From: Gammaproteobacteria bacterium
GTDB lineage: Bacteria; Pseudomonadota; Gammaproteobacteria; Chromatiales; Chromatiaceae
Length of the DNA stretch: 38,631 nt
NCBI GenBank assembly: GCA_009908845.1
Contig: JAAAOQ010000160.1
Coordinates: 1-38,631 of the forward strand
Direction of reading: 5' to 3'
The position numbers and the translations under genes were made by a program. How positions within the stretch are numbered: the first letter of the stretch is position 1; each line of letters begins with the position of its first letter. The notes under the pieces were generated by a model. That model was not told the DNA's origin, searched no databases, and was given only the letters and a program-made list of their open reading frames with translations. Positions 6,985 through 15,246 of this stretch are shown piece after piece.

Positions 6985-8859
6985 ATGCCGTCTATTCGTC
7001 CATTGCCGCCGCTGCTCATCAATCAGATCGCTGCCGGCGAGGTGATCGAGCGCCCGGCGTCTGTCGTCAAGGAACTGCTCGAGAACAGTCTCGACGCCGG
7101 GGCCGGCGAGATCCGGGTCGATCTGGAGCAGGCTGGGGTCAAGCGTATTCAGGTCCGCGATGATGGCTGTGGTATCGCCCGTGACGAGCTTGCGCTCGCT
7201 GTCGCACGCCATGCGACCAGCAAGATCACGAGTCTCGACGATCTCGAGGCAGTGGCCAGTCTCGGCTTTCGCGGCGAGGCCCTGCCGAGCATCGCCTCGG
7301 TTGCCCGCGTCGAGCTGACATCGCGGCGGGCTGGGCAGCCCCATGGCTGGCGGCTCTGCAGTGACGGCGGCGATCTCGCCGACGAGCCGGAGCCGGCCGC
7401 GCACCCGGTCGGCACCTCGGTCGAAGTGCGCGATCTGTTCCATCGGGTGCCGGCGCGGCGCAAGTTCCTGCGCACCGAGCGCACCGAGCTCGGCCATATC
7501 GAACAGCTGCTGCGACGCCTGGCGCTTGCCCGTCCCGAGGTTGGGTTCCGCGTCCAGCACAACGGACGTGAGCTGCTCGACCTCAGACCGCAGGCCGAGG
7601 CGCAGGGATCAGCCTCGCAAGCGCGTCAGCTGCGGCTACAGGCGTTGCTCGGAGATGCCTTCATGAGCCATGCGCTTGAGCTCGACGAGCGTGCGGCCGG
7701 GCTCGAGCTGAGCGGCTGGGTTGCACGCCCGGCCTTCTCGCGCAGTCAGGCGGACCTTCAGTTCTTCTTCGTCAACGGTCGGATGGTGCGGGACAAGCTG
7801 GTGAGCCATGCGGTGCGCCAGGCGTTTCAGGATGTGCTCCATCATGGGCGCCAGCCGGCCTATGTGCTCTATCTGCGGCTCGATCCACGTCAGGTCGATG
7901 TGAATGTCCATCCGGCCAAGCAGGAGGTGCGTTTCCGTGAGGGCCGGCAGGTGCATGACTTTCTGTTCCGTAGCCTGCATCGGCGTTTAGCTGCCGGGGT
8001 GCGGGGGACTGACCTAGCAGGGCCGGTGAGTCAACCGGAGTCGCCTGAGGCCGGCGTCGCGGCCGGCGGGGGGGCACAGCCGACGGCTCAGGCGCAGGAG
8101 CCAGCCGCGCCTGCGCGGCAGTCGCCGCTGCCGCTGCGCGTCGGCGATGGACGCGGCGCCTATGCGGCGGAGCTTGCCTGGCAGCAGCCCGCAGGCGCGG
8201 CTGCCGAGCCCATGACTGGGGCCTCGGCGGCGGAGCAGCCGCTCGCTGGTGCACCGGCTGCTACCGAAACAGCGATCCCGCCACTCGGTTACGCGATCGG
8301 GCAGGTCAACGGCATCTATATCCTGTCCGAGACCGAAGACGGTGTGATCATCGTCGATATGCACGCGGCCCATGAGCGCATCGGCTATGAACGCCTCAAG
8401 GCAAGCTGGGCGGAGGGGGCTGTGCGGCAGCAACCCCTGTTGGTCCCGATCGCGGTCGCCGTCTCGCAATCTGAGGCGGATCAGGCCGAGCAACAGCAGG
8501 CGTTGCTCGAGTCGCTCGGTATCGGGGTCGATCGCGGTGGGCCTGAGCGCCTGATCCTGCGTGCCGTTCCGGCCATCCTTCAGGACGCCGACCCGGAGCA
8601 GCTGCTGCGGGATCTGCTGGCCGATCTAGCGGCCGACGGCGGGACCGATCGGATTCAGGCTGAGATCAACCGGGTCCTCGCGACCATGGCCTGCCATGGC
8701 TCGGTGCGCGCGAACCGTCAGCTGACGCTGCCGGAGATGAATGCGCTGCTGCGGGCAATGGAGCGGACCGAGCGCGCCGATCAGTGCAATCATGGCCGGC
8801 CGACCTGGGTGAGACTCTCGCGTCAGGCGCTGGATCAGCTGTTCTGGCGCGGGCGTTGA
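6985..8859 (+). CDS. mutL: MutL, DNA mismatch repair protein
   Basis: A 624-residue GHKL ATPase that links mismatch recognition by MutS to strand incision. The N-terminal domain shows NQIAAGEVIERPASVVKELL, DDGCGI, RHATSKI and GFRGEALPSI. A Pro/Ala/Gln-rich linker (about 350-430) precedes the C-terminal dimerisation domain. That domain carries DMHAAHERIGYE starting at residue 458, fitting the metal-binding DMHA(x)2E(x)4E endonuclease motif, plus ACHGSVRA and CNHGRPT. This suggests a nicking MutL as in bacteria without MutH. The start MPSIRPLPP aligns with E. coli MutL; the 41 extra ORF-track residues do not. miaA follows after 6 bp. Confidence 0.96.
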   Translation: MPSIRPLPPLLINQIAAGEVIERPASVVKELLENSLDAGAGEIRVDLEQAGVKRIQVRDDGCGIARDELALAVARHATSKITSLDDLEAVASLGFRGEALPSIASVARVELTSRRAGQPHGWRLCSDGGDLADEPEPAAHPVGTSVEVRDLFHRVPARRKFLRTERTELGHIEQLLRRLALARPEVGFRVQHNGRELLDLRPQAEAQGSASQARQLRLQALLGDAFMSHALELDERAAGLELSGWVARPAFSRSQADLQFFFVNGRMVRDKLVSHAVRQAFQDVLHHGRQPAYVLYLRLDPRQVDVNVHPAKQEVRFREGRQVHDFLFRSLHRRLAAGVRGTDLAGPVSQPESPEAGVAAGGGAQPTAQAQEPAAPARQSPLPLRVGDGRGAYAAELAWQQPAGAAAEPMTGASAAEQPLAGAPAATETAIPPLGYAIGQVNGIYILSETEDGVIIVDMHAAHERIGYERLKASWAEGAVRQQPLLVPIAVAVSQSEADQAEQQQALLESLGIGVDRGGPERLILRAVPAILQDADPEQLLRDLLADLAADGGTDRIQAEINRVLATMACHGSVRANRQLTLPEMNALLRAMERTERADQCNHGRPTWVRLSRQALDQLFWRGR

Positions 8860-8865
8860 CCGCGG

Positions 8866-9855
8866 ATGGACAACGCCTCACCTAACGCGAGCCCAGCATC
8901 TGACGCAAGCCCGGCCCCAAGCGCGTTGCCGCCGGTGATCCTCATCACTGGCCCGACCGCCTCCGGCAAGACCGAGCTGGCCTTGGCGGTCGCCGAGCAC
9001 TTCCCGTGCGATCTGATCAGTGTCGATTCGGCGATGGTCTATCGCGGCATGGATATCGGGACCGCGAAGCCTGGGCCCGAGTTGCTGTCCCGTTATCCAC
9101 ACCGGCTCGTGGACATCTGTGAGCCGACCGAATCCTACTCGGCGGCACGGTTTCGCACCGATGCGCTTGCGGCGATGGGCGAGATTACGGCGGCGGGTCG
9201 GGTTCCGCTGCTGGTCGGCGGCACCATGCTCTACTGGCGTGCATTGGCGGGTGGTCTATCACCGCTGCCAGAGGCGCAGCCGCAGGTCCGTGCAGGCCTT
9301 GCCGAGCGACACGCGCGCCGCGGCGCAGCAGCGATGCACGCCTGGCTCACCGAGGTGGACCCAGCGACGGCCGCACAGGTCCATCCGAACGATCCGCAGC
9401 GCGTTCAGCGTGCACTGGAGGTGTTCTTGGTGACCGGTCGTCCGATGAGCGAGCTTCGGGTCGGCGGGTCGCAAAGCGGGTTGGCGTATCGGGTGCTCAA
9501 GCTGGTGCGTTCACCGCGCGACCGGGCGGTCCTGCATCAGCGTATCGCGCGGCGCTTCGATGCGATGCTTGCGTCCGGGTTCGAGGACGAGGTGCGCCGG
9601 CTTCGGGCGCGCAACGATCTCGATGCGGATCGACCTGCGATGCGCTGTGTCGGTTACCGTCAGCTATGGGCCTACCTCGAAGGTGCGCTCGACTATGCTG
9701 AGATGCATGCCCAGGCCGTCGCGGCGACGCGCCAGCTGGCCAAACGCCAGTATACCTGGCTCCGTGCCGAGTCGGACTGCAACTGGTTGTGGGATCAAGA
9801 GGGGCTCGAGCGCGATGCGCTCGAGCGGGTGCGGGCCTTCCTCGAGGCCGGTTGA
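8866..9855 (+). CDS. miaA: MiaA, tRNA dimethylallyltransferase
   Basis: A 329-residue enzyme that transfers a dimethylallyl group to A37 of tRNAs reading UNN codons. The P-loop GPTASGKTELA, the segment SVDSAMVYRGMDIGTAKP, the tRNA-contact segment LLVGGTMLYWRAL and the C-terminal MRCVGYRQLWAYLEG and LAKRQYTWLR are all typical. The first 20 or so residues are a Ser/Ala/Pro-rich extension before the core and are probably disordered. It lies 6 bp after mutL and shares that gene's transcript by position, with 348 bp before hfq. Confidence 0.95.
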   Translation: MDNASPNASPASDASPAPSALPPVILITGPTASGKTELALAVAEHFPCDLISVDSAMVYRGMDIGTAKPGPELLSRYPHRLVDICEPTESYSAARFRTDALAAMGEITAAGRVPLLVGGTMLYWRALAGGLSPLPEAQPQVRAGLAERHARRGAAAMHAWLTEVDPATAAQVHPNDPQRVQRALEVFLVTGRPMSELRVGGSQSGLAYRVLKLVRSPRDRAVLHQRIARRFDAMLASGFEDEVRRLRARNDLDADRPAMRCVGYRQLWAYLEGALDYAEMHAQAVAATRQLAKRQYTWLRAESDCNWLWDQEGLERDALERVRAFLEAG

Positions 9856-9892
9856 GGGCTGCTGTCCGATCCGCCGGGCACTCCTTGGAAAC

Positions 9893-9983
9893 GCCTTAGA
9901 AGCCCTATCAGAATGACGTTTGTGGCCTTCTAAATCAGACATTTGCGCAAGTCAAGCGGGCGTTTTGATAGTGCTTCTAAGGC
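9893..9983. repeat. 91-bp element with 18-bp inverted ends (MITE-like)
   Basis: GCCTTAGAAGCCCTATCA (9893-9910) and TGATAGTGCTTCTAAGGC (9966-9983) are reverse complements at 17 of 18 positions. A third partial copy, CTTCTAA at 9927-9933, can pair with the left arm instead. The interior is AT-richer than its surroundings. This looks like a miniature inverted-repeat element or a decayed IS end; no transposase remnant and no clear target duplication is visible. It could also act as a terminator or RNA processing hairpin after miaA. Confidence 0.6.
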
Positions 9984-10148
9984 CGCCGGCCGCGGCAGCT
10001 TCGGGGGAGCAAATAATGGACAAGCCCTTGGCGAGGCGCTTGCGAGCGTCGAGCGAGGCTCCGGCCGACGTTGGGTGGGTCCATTGCGCTTTGCAGCCGC
10101 ATAGGCCCTTGCCGCTGTGCTATCGTGCAACGTTTAACTGCAGTATTC

Positions 10149-10180
10149 TCAGGTGCTGTCGTCATCACGACAGCACCTGA
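10149..10180 (+). promoter_or_regulatory. Perfect 14-bp stem-loop in the hfq leader
   Basis: TCAGGTGCTGTCGT (10149-10162), loop CATC, then ACGACAGCACCTGA (10167-10180) form a perfect stem. It is followed by an A-rich single-stranded stretch (TAAAACAATAA) and the AAGGGGA ribosome site of hfq. There is no T-run, so it is unlikely to be an intrinsic terminator. A regulatory or RNA-stabilising role is inferred. Confidence 0.65.
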
Positions 10181-10203
10181 TAAAACAATAAGGGGAAGCG
10201 CCC

Positions 10204-10455
10204 ATGTCCAAAGGGCAAAGTCTGCAAGACCCATTCTTGAATGCCTTGCGCAAAGAACGGATTCCGGTCTCGATCTTCTTGGTGAACGGAATCAAGCTAC
10301 AGGGTCAGATCGAGTCGTTTGACCAGTTCGTCGTGCTGCTGAAGAACAACGTCAGCCAGATGATCTACAAGCACGCCATCTCCACTGTGGTGCCGACGCG
10401 TAACGTGAAGCTACCGCAACCGCAGGAGGGCGTCGCACAGGAGGATGACAGCTGA
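10204..10455 (+). CDS. hfq: Hfq, RNA chaperone
   Basis: An 83-residue Sm-like protein forming a hexameric ring that pairs small RNAs with mRNAs. The Sm1 motif ([25 protein letters not shown]) and the Sm2 motif [10 protein letters not shown] are intact, with the N-terminal [12 protein letters not shown] segment of the proximal face. The C-terminal tail is short and ends in the acidic tip QEDDS. The ribosome site AAGGGGA lies 7 bases before ATG. It precedes hflX by 57 bp, the same order as in E. coli. Confidence 0.98.
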   Translation: MSKGQSLQDPFLNALRKERIPVSIFLVNGIKLQGQIESFDQFVVLLKNNVSQMIYKHAISTVVPTRNVKLPQPQEGVAQEDDS

Positions 10456-10512
10456 TCTCGATGCGAGTCCGCGAGCCCTTGACCAGCGCCGTTGTGCCCG
10501 GGGGGTGCTCAG

Positions 10513-12075
10513 ATGTTTGAGCGTCCGCGGGGCGGCGAGCGCTCGCTGCTGGTCCAGATTGCGATGGGAGAACCGGTCCCGCCCGATGCGGTCGAAGAGT
10601 TCCAGCTGCTGGCAAAAGCGGCGGGCGCCGAGGTGGTCGGCACCCTCGGCGGGTCACGCGGTACCCCTGACCCGCGGCTCTTCATTGGCTCCGGCAAGGC
10701 CGAGGAACTGCGGGACTTGGTTGCGTCCGCCGGTGCTGAGCTCGTCATCTTCGATCACGCGCTCAGCCCGGCCCAGGAACGCAACCTCGAGCGCCTGCTC
10801 GCCTGCCGGGTGCTCGACCGCAACGGGCTGATCCTAGACATCTTCGCCCAACGCGCGCGCTCGGCCGACGGCAAGCTGCAGGTCGAGCTCGCACAGCTGA
10901 AGCATCTCTCGACGCGACTGGTGCGCGGCTGGACCCACCTGGAACGGCAGAAGGGGGGCATCGGCCTGCGCGGACCCGGTGAGACCCAGCTCGAGACCGA
11001 CCGCCGCCTGCTTGGTCGGCGGATCGCGCTGCTGAACGAACGGCTCTCCCATGTCGAGACACAACGTGGTCAAGGTCGGCGTGCGCGGGACCGGGCCGAG
11101 ATACCGGCCGTCTCGCTTGTCGGCTATACCAATGCCGGCAAGTCGACGCTGTTCAATCGGCTCACCGAGGCCGGGGTGTTTCAGGCCGACCAGCTCTTCG
11201 CGACACTCGATCCGACGCTGCGCCGGCTGTCGCTGCCCAATGGTCCAGCAGTGGTCCTCGCCGATACGGTCGGCTTCATCAACGGCCTTCCGCATGAGCT
11301 TGTTGCGGCCTTCCGTTCGACGCTCCAGGAGACGCGCGAGGCGTCGCTGCTACTGCACGTGATCGATGCTTCGTCGCCAGAGCGTGACCGGCGGATCGGC
11401 GATGTCGAGTCCGTGCTGGACGAGATCGGCGCTCAGGAACGCCCGCAGCTGCTCGCCTACAACAAGATCGACCTGGATGCGGATCAACGCCCTCGTCTGG
11501 ATCGCGATGCCGAAGGTCGGCCTTGGCGGGTCTGGTTGTCTGCGCAGACCGGCGAGGGCGTCGAGCTGCTGTTGCAGGCGCTGAGCGAGCGACTACGCGG
11601 CGAGGTCGCGCAGGAATCCTTGCTGCTCGGCCCGGAGGACGGGGGGCTGCGTGCCTGGCTGTTCGAGCATGCCCGTGTGCTTGAAGACGCCGGAACCGAT
11701 GCCGGAGGCTGGCGTATGCGGGTCGAGGTGTCACGGCATCAGCTGCAGCGTGTGCTGCAGAAGGATCGGCGCTGGCAGCGCGGCCGCCTAGCCGATCAGA
11801 AGGCGACGGGTGGTGTGCGCAGCGGGGAGATCGATGACGGGCACACTGGTCAGCAGGCGGTCGATTCGGCGCCAGCGACGACCCTTCCGGCGCTCGATAC
11901 GCTGCAATCGAGGGGGTCGCATCCTGGCGGCAACGGTGAGGGTTCCAAACCGGGCGATGCGCATGGCGCCCTAATACGTCCGCAATCCGAGTCGGACGCC
12001 GTCCCGGCGTCCACCCTTGAGACGGGCGATCTCGCGGGCATGCTCTGCAATGGCGGCTCCCAGTGGTCGGACTAG
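10513..12075 (+). CDS. hflX: HflX, ribosome-associated GTPase, with long C-terminal tail
   Basis: A 520-residue protein, nearly 100 longer than E. coli HflX (426). The N-terminal HflX domain (ALSPAQERNLERLL, GPGETQLETDRRLL) is followed by the G domain: G1 GYTNAGKSTLFNRLT, G3 DTVGF, G4 NKID. HflX splits stalled or hibernating 70S ribosomes after stress. The conserved part ends about residue 420; the last 100 residues are Gly/Ser/Asp-rich with no recognisable fold. MFERPRGGERS aligns with the family start; the GTG at 10492 would add seven residues. A GGGGGTG site precedes ATG 10513. Confidence 0.95.
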   Translation: MFERPRGGERSLLVQIAMGEPVPPDAVEEFQLLAKAAGAEVVGTLGGSRGTPDPRLFIGSGKAEELRDLVASAGAELVIFDHALSPAQERNLERLLACRVLDRNGLILDIFAQRARSADGKLQVELAQLKHLSTRLVRGWTHLERQKGGIGLRGPGETQLETDRRLLGRRIALLNERLSHVETQRGQGRRARDRAEIPAVSLVGYTNAGKSTLFNRLTEAGVFQADQLFATLDPTLRRLSLPNGPAVVLADTVGFINGLPHELVAAFRSTLQETREASLLLHVIDASSPERDRRIGDVESVLDEIGAQERPQLLAYNKIDLDADQRPRLDRDAEGRPWRVWLSAQTGEGVELLLQALSERLRGEVAQESLLLGPEDGGLRAWLFEHARVLEDAGTDAGGWRMRVEVSRHQLQRVLQKDRRWQRGRLADQKATGGVRSGEIDDGHTGQQAVDSAPATTLPALDTLQSRGSHPGGNGEGSKPGDAHGALIRPQSESDAVPASTLETGDLAGMLCNGGSQWSD

Positions 12076-12448
12076 TCATCCCCCGACGCGCCTGAGCCGT
12101 TGCGAAAGCTGTGAGCCGAACGGCCTTGGCTGCAGAGGCCCCGCAGGACCGATAGGTCTTCTGGTCGCGTCCGTTGTGGCCTCGAGACCTGCCAACGTAC
12201 AATGCTGGGTTCGAATGCGGAGAGCGCATGCTTGATAAGCGATACCTGGGCGGCACTTTCGACCTGTTCACGCTGTCTGCGTTAGCGTCGGCTCGGGTGA
12301 TAGGCAAAGGCCGCGGAAGCAACGAAGCGCTTGACTGAGGATTGAGCACGGCCTGCAGCTCGCCGAGGCCCGGCTCACGGATGGGTCACCTCTCATTGCT
12401 GTCGTGCGAAAGACTGTCACGGTACAACACAGATGAATCGGAGCAACT
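12076..12448 (+). other. Intergenic stretch hflX-hflK
   Basis: These 373 bp contain a candidate promoter at 12174-12203. A 36-codon ORF from ATG 12229 has no resemblance to a known protein and no good ribosome site, so it is not called. The rest shows no strong structure. Confidence 0.5.
12174..12203 (+). promoter_or_regulatory. Candidate promoter for hflKC
   Basis: TTGTGG (12174-12179) and TACAAT (12198-12203) are spaced by 18 bp. The -10 matches consensus at five of six positions and the -35 at three. It would give a leader of roughly 240 nt before hflK. Confidence 0.35.
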
Positions 12449-13624
12449 ATGGCCTGGAATGAACCGGGAGGTGGCAACCGGGACCCCTGGGGTAGCAACC
12501 AGGGCGGCCCTGGCAATCAGGGTGGGCCGCCTGATCTCGATGAGATCGTCCGCAAGCTTCAGGAGCGGGTGAGCGGACTATTCGGTGGTAACAAGGGATC
12601 GGGCAGTGGTGGCGGCGGGCCAAGCGCCGCGGACATCAGCTTCAAGACCATCGGCATCATCCTGGCCGGTCTCTTCGTGGTCTGGCTGTTCACCGGTATC
12701 TACATCGTCGATCCCGCCGAGCGCGGCGTCGTGCTGCGATTTGGTGCTTACGTCAAGACGACCGCCCCGGGACCGCATTGGCACATTCCTTGGCCGATCG
12801 AGCGTGTCGAGATCGTCAACGTCGATGAGATCTCCTCGTTCAGTCACAAGGCGGCCATGCTGACCCAGGACGAGAACATCGTTGATGTTGAGCTGACGGT
12901 GCAGTCGCGCATCCAGGATGCCGCGAACTTCCTGTTTCAGGACCAGGCGCCAACCAAGACGCTGCGCGATGCGACCGAGACCGTCGTACGCAAGACGATC
13001 GGCGGGTCAAAGCTCGATTTCATCCTGACCGAGGGCCGCAGCGCGGTCGCGGCGATGATCCAGCAGGGCGTGCAGGACCTAATGGACGAATACAAGACGG
13101 GCCTGCTCGTGACCTCGGTCAACATGCAGCCTGCAAAGCCCCCGGAGCAAGTCAAAGACGCATTCGATGACGCGATCAAGGCGCGCGAGGACAAGGAACG
13201 GCTCGAGAACAAGGCAGAGGCCTATGCAAACGAGATCCTGCCGCAAGCACGAGGTGAAGCGGCGCGGGCGGTGGCCGATGCGAAGGCCTACCGGGATCGC
13301 GTGATTGCCTCGGCTGAAGGTGAGACCTCGCGCTTCAATGCGATTCGCACCCAGTTCGAGAAGGCGCCCGAGGTGACGCGGGAACGTATCTACCTAGAGA
13401 CGATCGAATCGGTGCTGAGCGGCAGCAACATGGTGCTGATCGACGTGCCGCAGGGCAACAGCCTGATGTACCTTCCGCTCGACCAGATCATGCGTAAGCA
13501 GCAGACATCGGCATCCTCGTCGTCCGGGACCTCGATGCTCGATCGTTCCAGCAACACTCAAGACAGCTCGCGTACCGCATCGACCCCGATCCGTGATGTC
13601 TCTCGTGAGCGGAGATCGCGCTAA
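12449..13624 (+). CDS. hflK: HflK, membrane SPFH protein, FtsH modulator
   Basis: A 391-residue protein starting MAWNEPGGGNRDPWG, the Gly-rich cytoplasmic N-terminus of HflK. One transmembrane segment (IGIILAGLFVVWLFTGIYIV, about 68-88) is followed by the periplasmic SPFH/band-7 domain (DPAERGVVLRFGAY) and a long Ala/Glu-rich helix (about 240-310). HflK and HflC form a large cage around the FtsH protease in the inner membrane and limit its access to membrane substrates. The C-terminus is Ser/Thr-rich. The stop TAA shares one base with the hflC ATG, so translation is probably coupled. Confidence 0.96.
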   Translation: MAWNEPGGGNRDPWGSNQGGPGNQGGPPDLDEIVRKLQERVSGLFGGNKGSGSGGGGPSAADISFKTIGIILAGLFVVWLFTGIYIVDPAERGVVLRFGAYVKTTAPGPHWHIPWPIERVEIVNVDEISSFSHKAAMLTQDENIVDVELTVQSRIQDAANFLFQDQAPTKTLRDATETVVRKTIGGSKLDFILTEGRSAVAAMIQQGVQDLMDEYKTGLLVTSVNMQPAKPPEQVKDAFDDAIKAREDKERLENKAEAYANEILPQARGEAARAVADAKAYRDRVIASAEGETSRFNAIRTQFEKAPEVTRERIYLETIESVLSGSNMVLIDVPQGNSLMYLPLDQIMRKQQTSASSSSGTSMLDRSSNTQDSSRTASTPIRDVSRERRSR

Positions 13625-14550
13625 TGGATGACACCAAGAAGATCCTCATTCCTGCTGCTGTCGCGTTGCTGGCCCTGATCGTCTATGCATCGACCTTCAC
13701 GGTGCAGCAATGGGAGACGGCCATCAAGCTGCGGCTCGGTGAGATCGTGCGTAGCGGCTACGAGCCGGGACTGCATGTCAAGGTTCCTTTGCTGAACAAC
13801 ATCATGCACTTCGATGCGCGCATTCAGACGCTCGACTCGCGTCCCCAACGGTTTCTGACGATCGAAAAGAAGGATGTGATCGTCGACTCCTACACCAAGT
13901 GGCGCATCGATAACGCCGCCCAGTTCTTCCGGTCGACCGGTGGCAACAGCGGTCGGGCCGAGCGCCTGCTCTCGGAACGGGTCAACACTGCGCTGCGCGA
14001 CGAATTCGGTAAGCGCACCATTCAAGAGGTGGTGTCAGAGGACCGTATCGAGCTGATGAAGGCGCTGACGAAGGAGACCGACACCCAGGCCGCCGAGCTC
14101 GGCGTCGAGGTGTTGGATGTCCGAGTCAAGAAGATCGATCTGCCGCCGGAGGTCAGCGAGTCGGTCTACAACCGGATGCGGGCCGAGCGAGAGCGCGTCG
14201 CGCGCGATCTGCGCGCCAAGGGTGCGGAGGCGGCTGAGCGCATCCGTGCTGACGCGGATCGTCAGCGCACTGTGATTATCGCCGATGCCTATCGCGAGGC
14301 CGAGGAAACCCGCGGTCAGGGCGATGGTAAGGCGGCCGAGATCTATGCGAACGCCTACCAGAAGAATCCGAGCTTCTATGCGTTCTATCGAAGCCTGGAT
14401 GCCTACCGGCGTACCTTCGCGCAGAAGGACAGCACGCTCGTGCTTGCTCCCGATTCGGAGTTCTTCCGCTTCTTCAACTCGCAGGACCCCGGTACCTCGG
14501 CAAGCCTGACCGACTCGGCGAGCCTTCCGGGAATGGCGTCTCAGCCTTAG
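13624..14550 (+). CDS. hflC: HflC, membrane SPFH protein, FtsH modulator
   Basis: A 308-residue partner of HflK. The N-terminal transmembrane segment ILIPAAVALLALIVYAST is followed by the SPFH domain (VQQWETAIKLRLGEI, EPGLHVKVPLLNNI), the conserved LSERVNTALRDEFGKRT, and the helical part with RMRAERERVARDLRAKGAE and GQGDGKAAEIYANAY. Normal length for the family. It overlaps hflK by one base and is followed by a strong hairpin at 14588-14619. Confidence 0.96.
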   Translation: MDDTKKILIPAAVALLALIVYASTFTVQQWETAIKLRLGEIVRSGYEPGLHVKVPLLNNIMHFDARIQTLDSRPQRFLTIEKKDVIVDSYTKWRIDNAAQFFRSTGGNSGRAERLLSERVNTALRDEFGKRTIQEVVSEDRIELMKALTKETDTQAAELGVEVLDVRVKKIDLPPEVSESVYNRMRAERERVARDLRAKGAEAAERIRADADRQRTVIIADAYREAEETRGQGDGKAAEIYANAYQKNPSFYAFYRSLDAYRRTFAQKDSTLVLAPDSEFFRFFNSQDPGTSASLTDSASLPGMASQP

Positions 14551-14587
14551 GTTGGTCCGCGAATCGCGCGGGCCGACAGGTCTTTGG

Positions 14588-14619
14588 GCAAGGCGGCCGA
14601 ATGGATTCGGCCGCCTTGC
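14588..14619 (+). terminator. Strong terminator-like hairpin after hflC
   Basis: GCAAGGCGGCCGAAT (14588-14602) and ATTCGGCCGCCTTGC (14605-14619) are perfect reverse complements around a central GG, 37 bp after the hflC stop. The following bases (GTGTATCT) are only weakly T-rich, so termination may be partial or Rho-assisted. Confidence 0.65.
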
Positions 14620-14855
14620 GTGTATCTCGGTGCGGCCATTGACCGCTGCGCACTGGTCCGGGTCAGGCAAGGGTCTGGTTTGACGGCGATCTTGTGGCGT
14701 TTGGCCGTCGCCGTCGACTGTCGGCCGCTTGGGTCGACAAGGCATCTCATCGCGCCACAGTGGGACAGTGCATTGGCTGTCTCGTACCTGCCCGCGCGCC
14801 GGCGCCGTTGCGTTCGGTCTTCGAGTCGGGTATGGCTCGACCCTATTGTCCTGTT

Positions 14856-14881
14856 CTTGCAATCGTCTCTTGCAATCGTCT
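14856..14881. repeat. Perfect 13-bp tandem repeat upstream of yjeT
   Basis: CTTGCAATCGTCT occurs twice back to back (14856-14868 and 14869-14881). It lies about 170 bp before yjeT, within promoter distance. It may be a slippage duplication or paired binding sites. Confidence 0.6.
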
Positions 14882-15049
14882 ATGGCCTGTGCGGCATCGG
14901 CAGCAGCGCGCTGCGGTTTGCGATGCCCTGACGCGCCGGATGGACAGGTCAACAGGGTTCTGTAATCATCGCGTCTTGTTTCCAGGTCTCCAGGACCTCT
15001 GACGCCGCCAACACATCCAGACGCCCGAGTTGCACGTCGAGCTATCCCC

Positions 15050-15235
15050 ATGTGGCATGCATTGCTGCTGGCGCTCTCGCTGATGCTTGTCATCGAGGGG
15101 CTGATGCCTTTCATCGCGCCCAATCTGTTCCGCCGGCTGTTATTGCAGGTCGCCTCGCAGGAGGCGCGCGAGCTGCGTGTCGCGGGGCTTGTGAGCATGC
15201 TCAGCGGCGTTGCTCTGCTGTATCTGATCAACTGA
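15050..15235 (+). CDS. yjeT: DUF2065 small membrane protein (YjeT-like)
   Basis: A 61-residue protein with two hydrophobic segments (LLLALSLMLVIEGLMPFIAP and LVSMLSGVALLYLIN) joined by a short charged loop. This is the whole DUF2065 family fold. E. coli YjeT lies in the same place between hflC and purA. The function is unknown; an inner-membrane location is predicted. hisZ starts 11 bp after its stop. Confidence 0.88.
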   Translation: MWHALLLALSLMLVIEGLMPFIAPNLFRRLLLQVASQEARELRVAGLVSMLSGVALLYLIN

Positions 15236-15246
15236 GTCCGAAGCCG

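Larger units (their letters stand above)
9856..10203 (+). other. Intergenic stretch miaA-hfq
   Basis: These 348 bp contain no convincing gene. They hold two structured elements described separately: a 91-bp element with inverted ends (9893-9983) and a perfect 14-bp stem-loop just before hfq (10149-10180). A weak sigma-70-like pair, TTGCCG at 10109-10114 and TTTAAC at 10133-10138 with 18-bp spacing, could start the hfq transcript a few bases before the stem-loop. Confidence 0.6.
14551..15049 (+). other. Intergenic stretch hflC-yjeT
   Basis: At 499 bp this is the longest gene-free stretch. It begins with a strong hairpin (14588-14619) and later holds a perfect 13-bp tandem repeat (14856-14881). 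A 115-codon plus-strand ORF (14584-14931) starts inside the hairpin and looks like random GC-rich frame. No near-consensus promoter for yjeT-hisZ-purA was recognised, although one is expected here. Confidence 0.6.

Noticed and set aside
12229-12339. 36-codon ORF before hflK
   Set aside because: Too short, no good ribosome site and no similarity; probably chance.
14584-14931. 115-codon ORF in the hflC-yjeT gap
   Set aside because: Starts inside a terminator-like hairpin, lacks a ribosome site and resembles no protein.
15054-15068. Sigma-54-like TGGCA...TTGCT
   Set aside because: Spacing between the two elements is too short and it lies within the yjeT coding start.
14035-15231. 398-codon minus-strand ORF across hflC and the following gap
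   Set aside because: Shadow of hflC continuing into GC-rich non-coding DNA; no recognisable domain.
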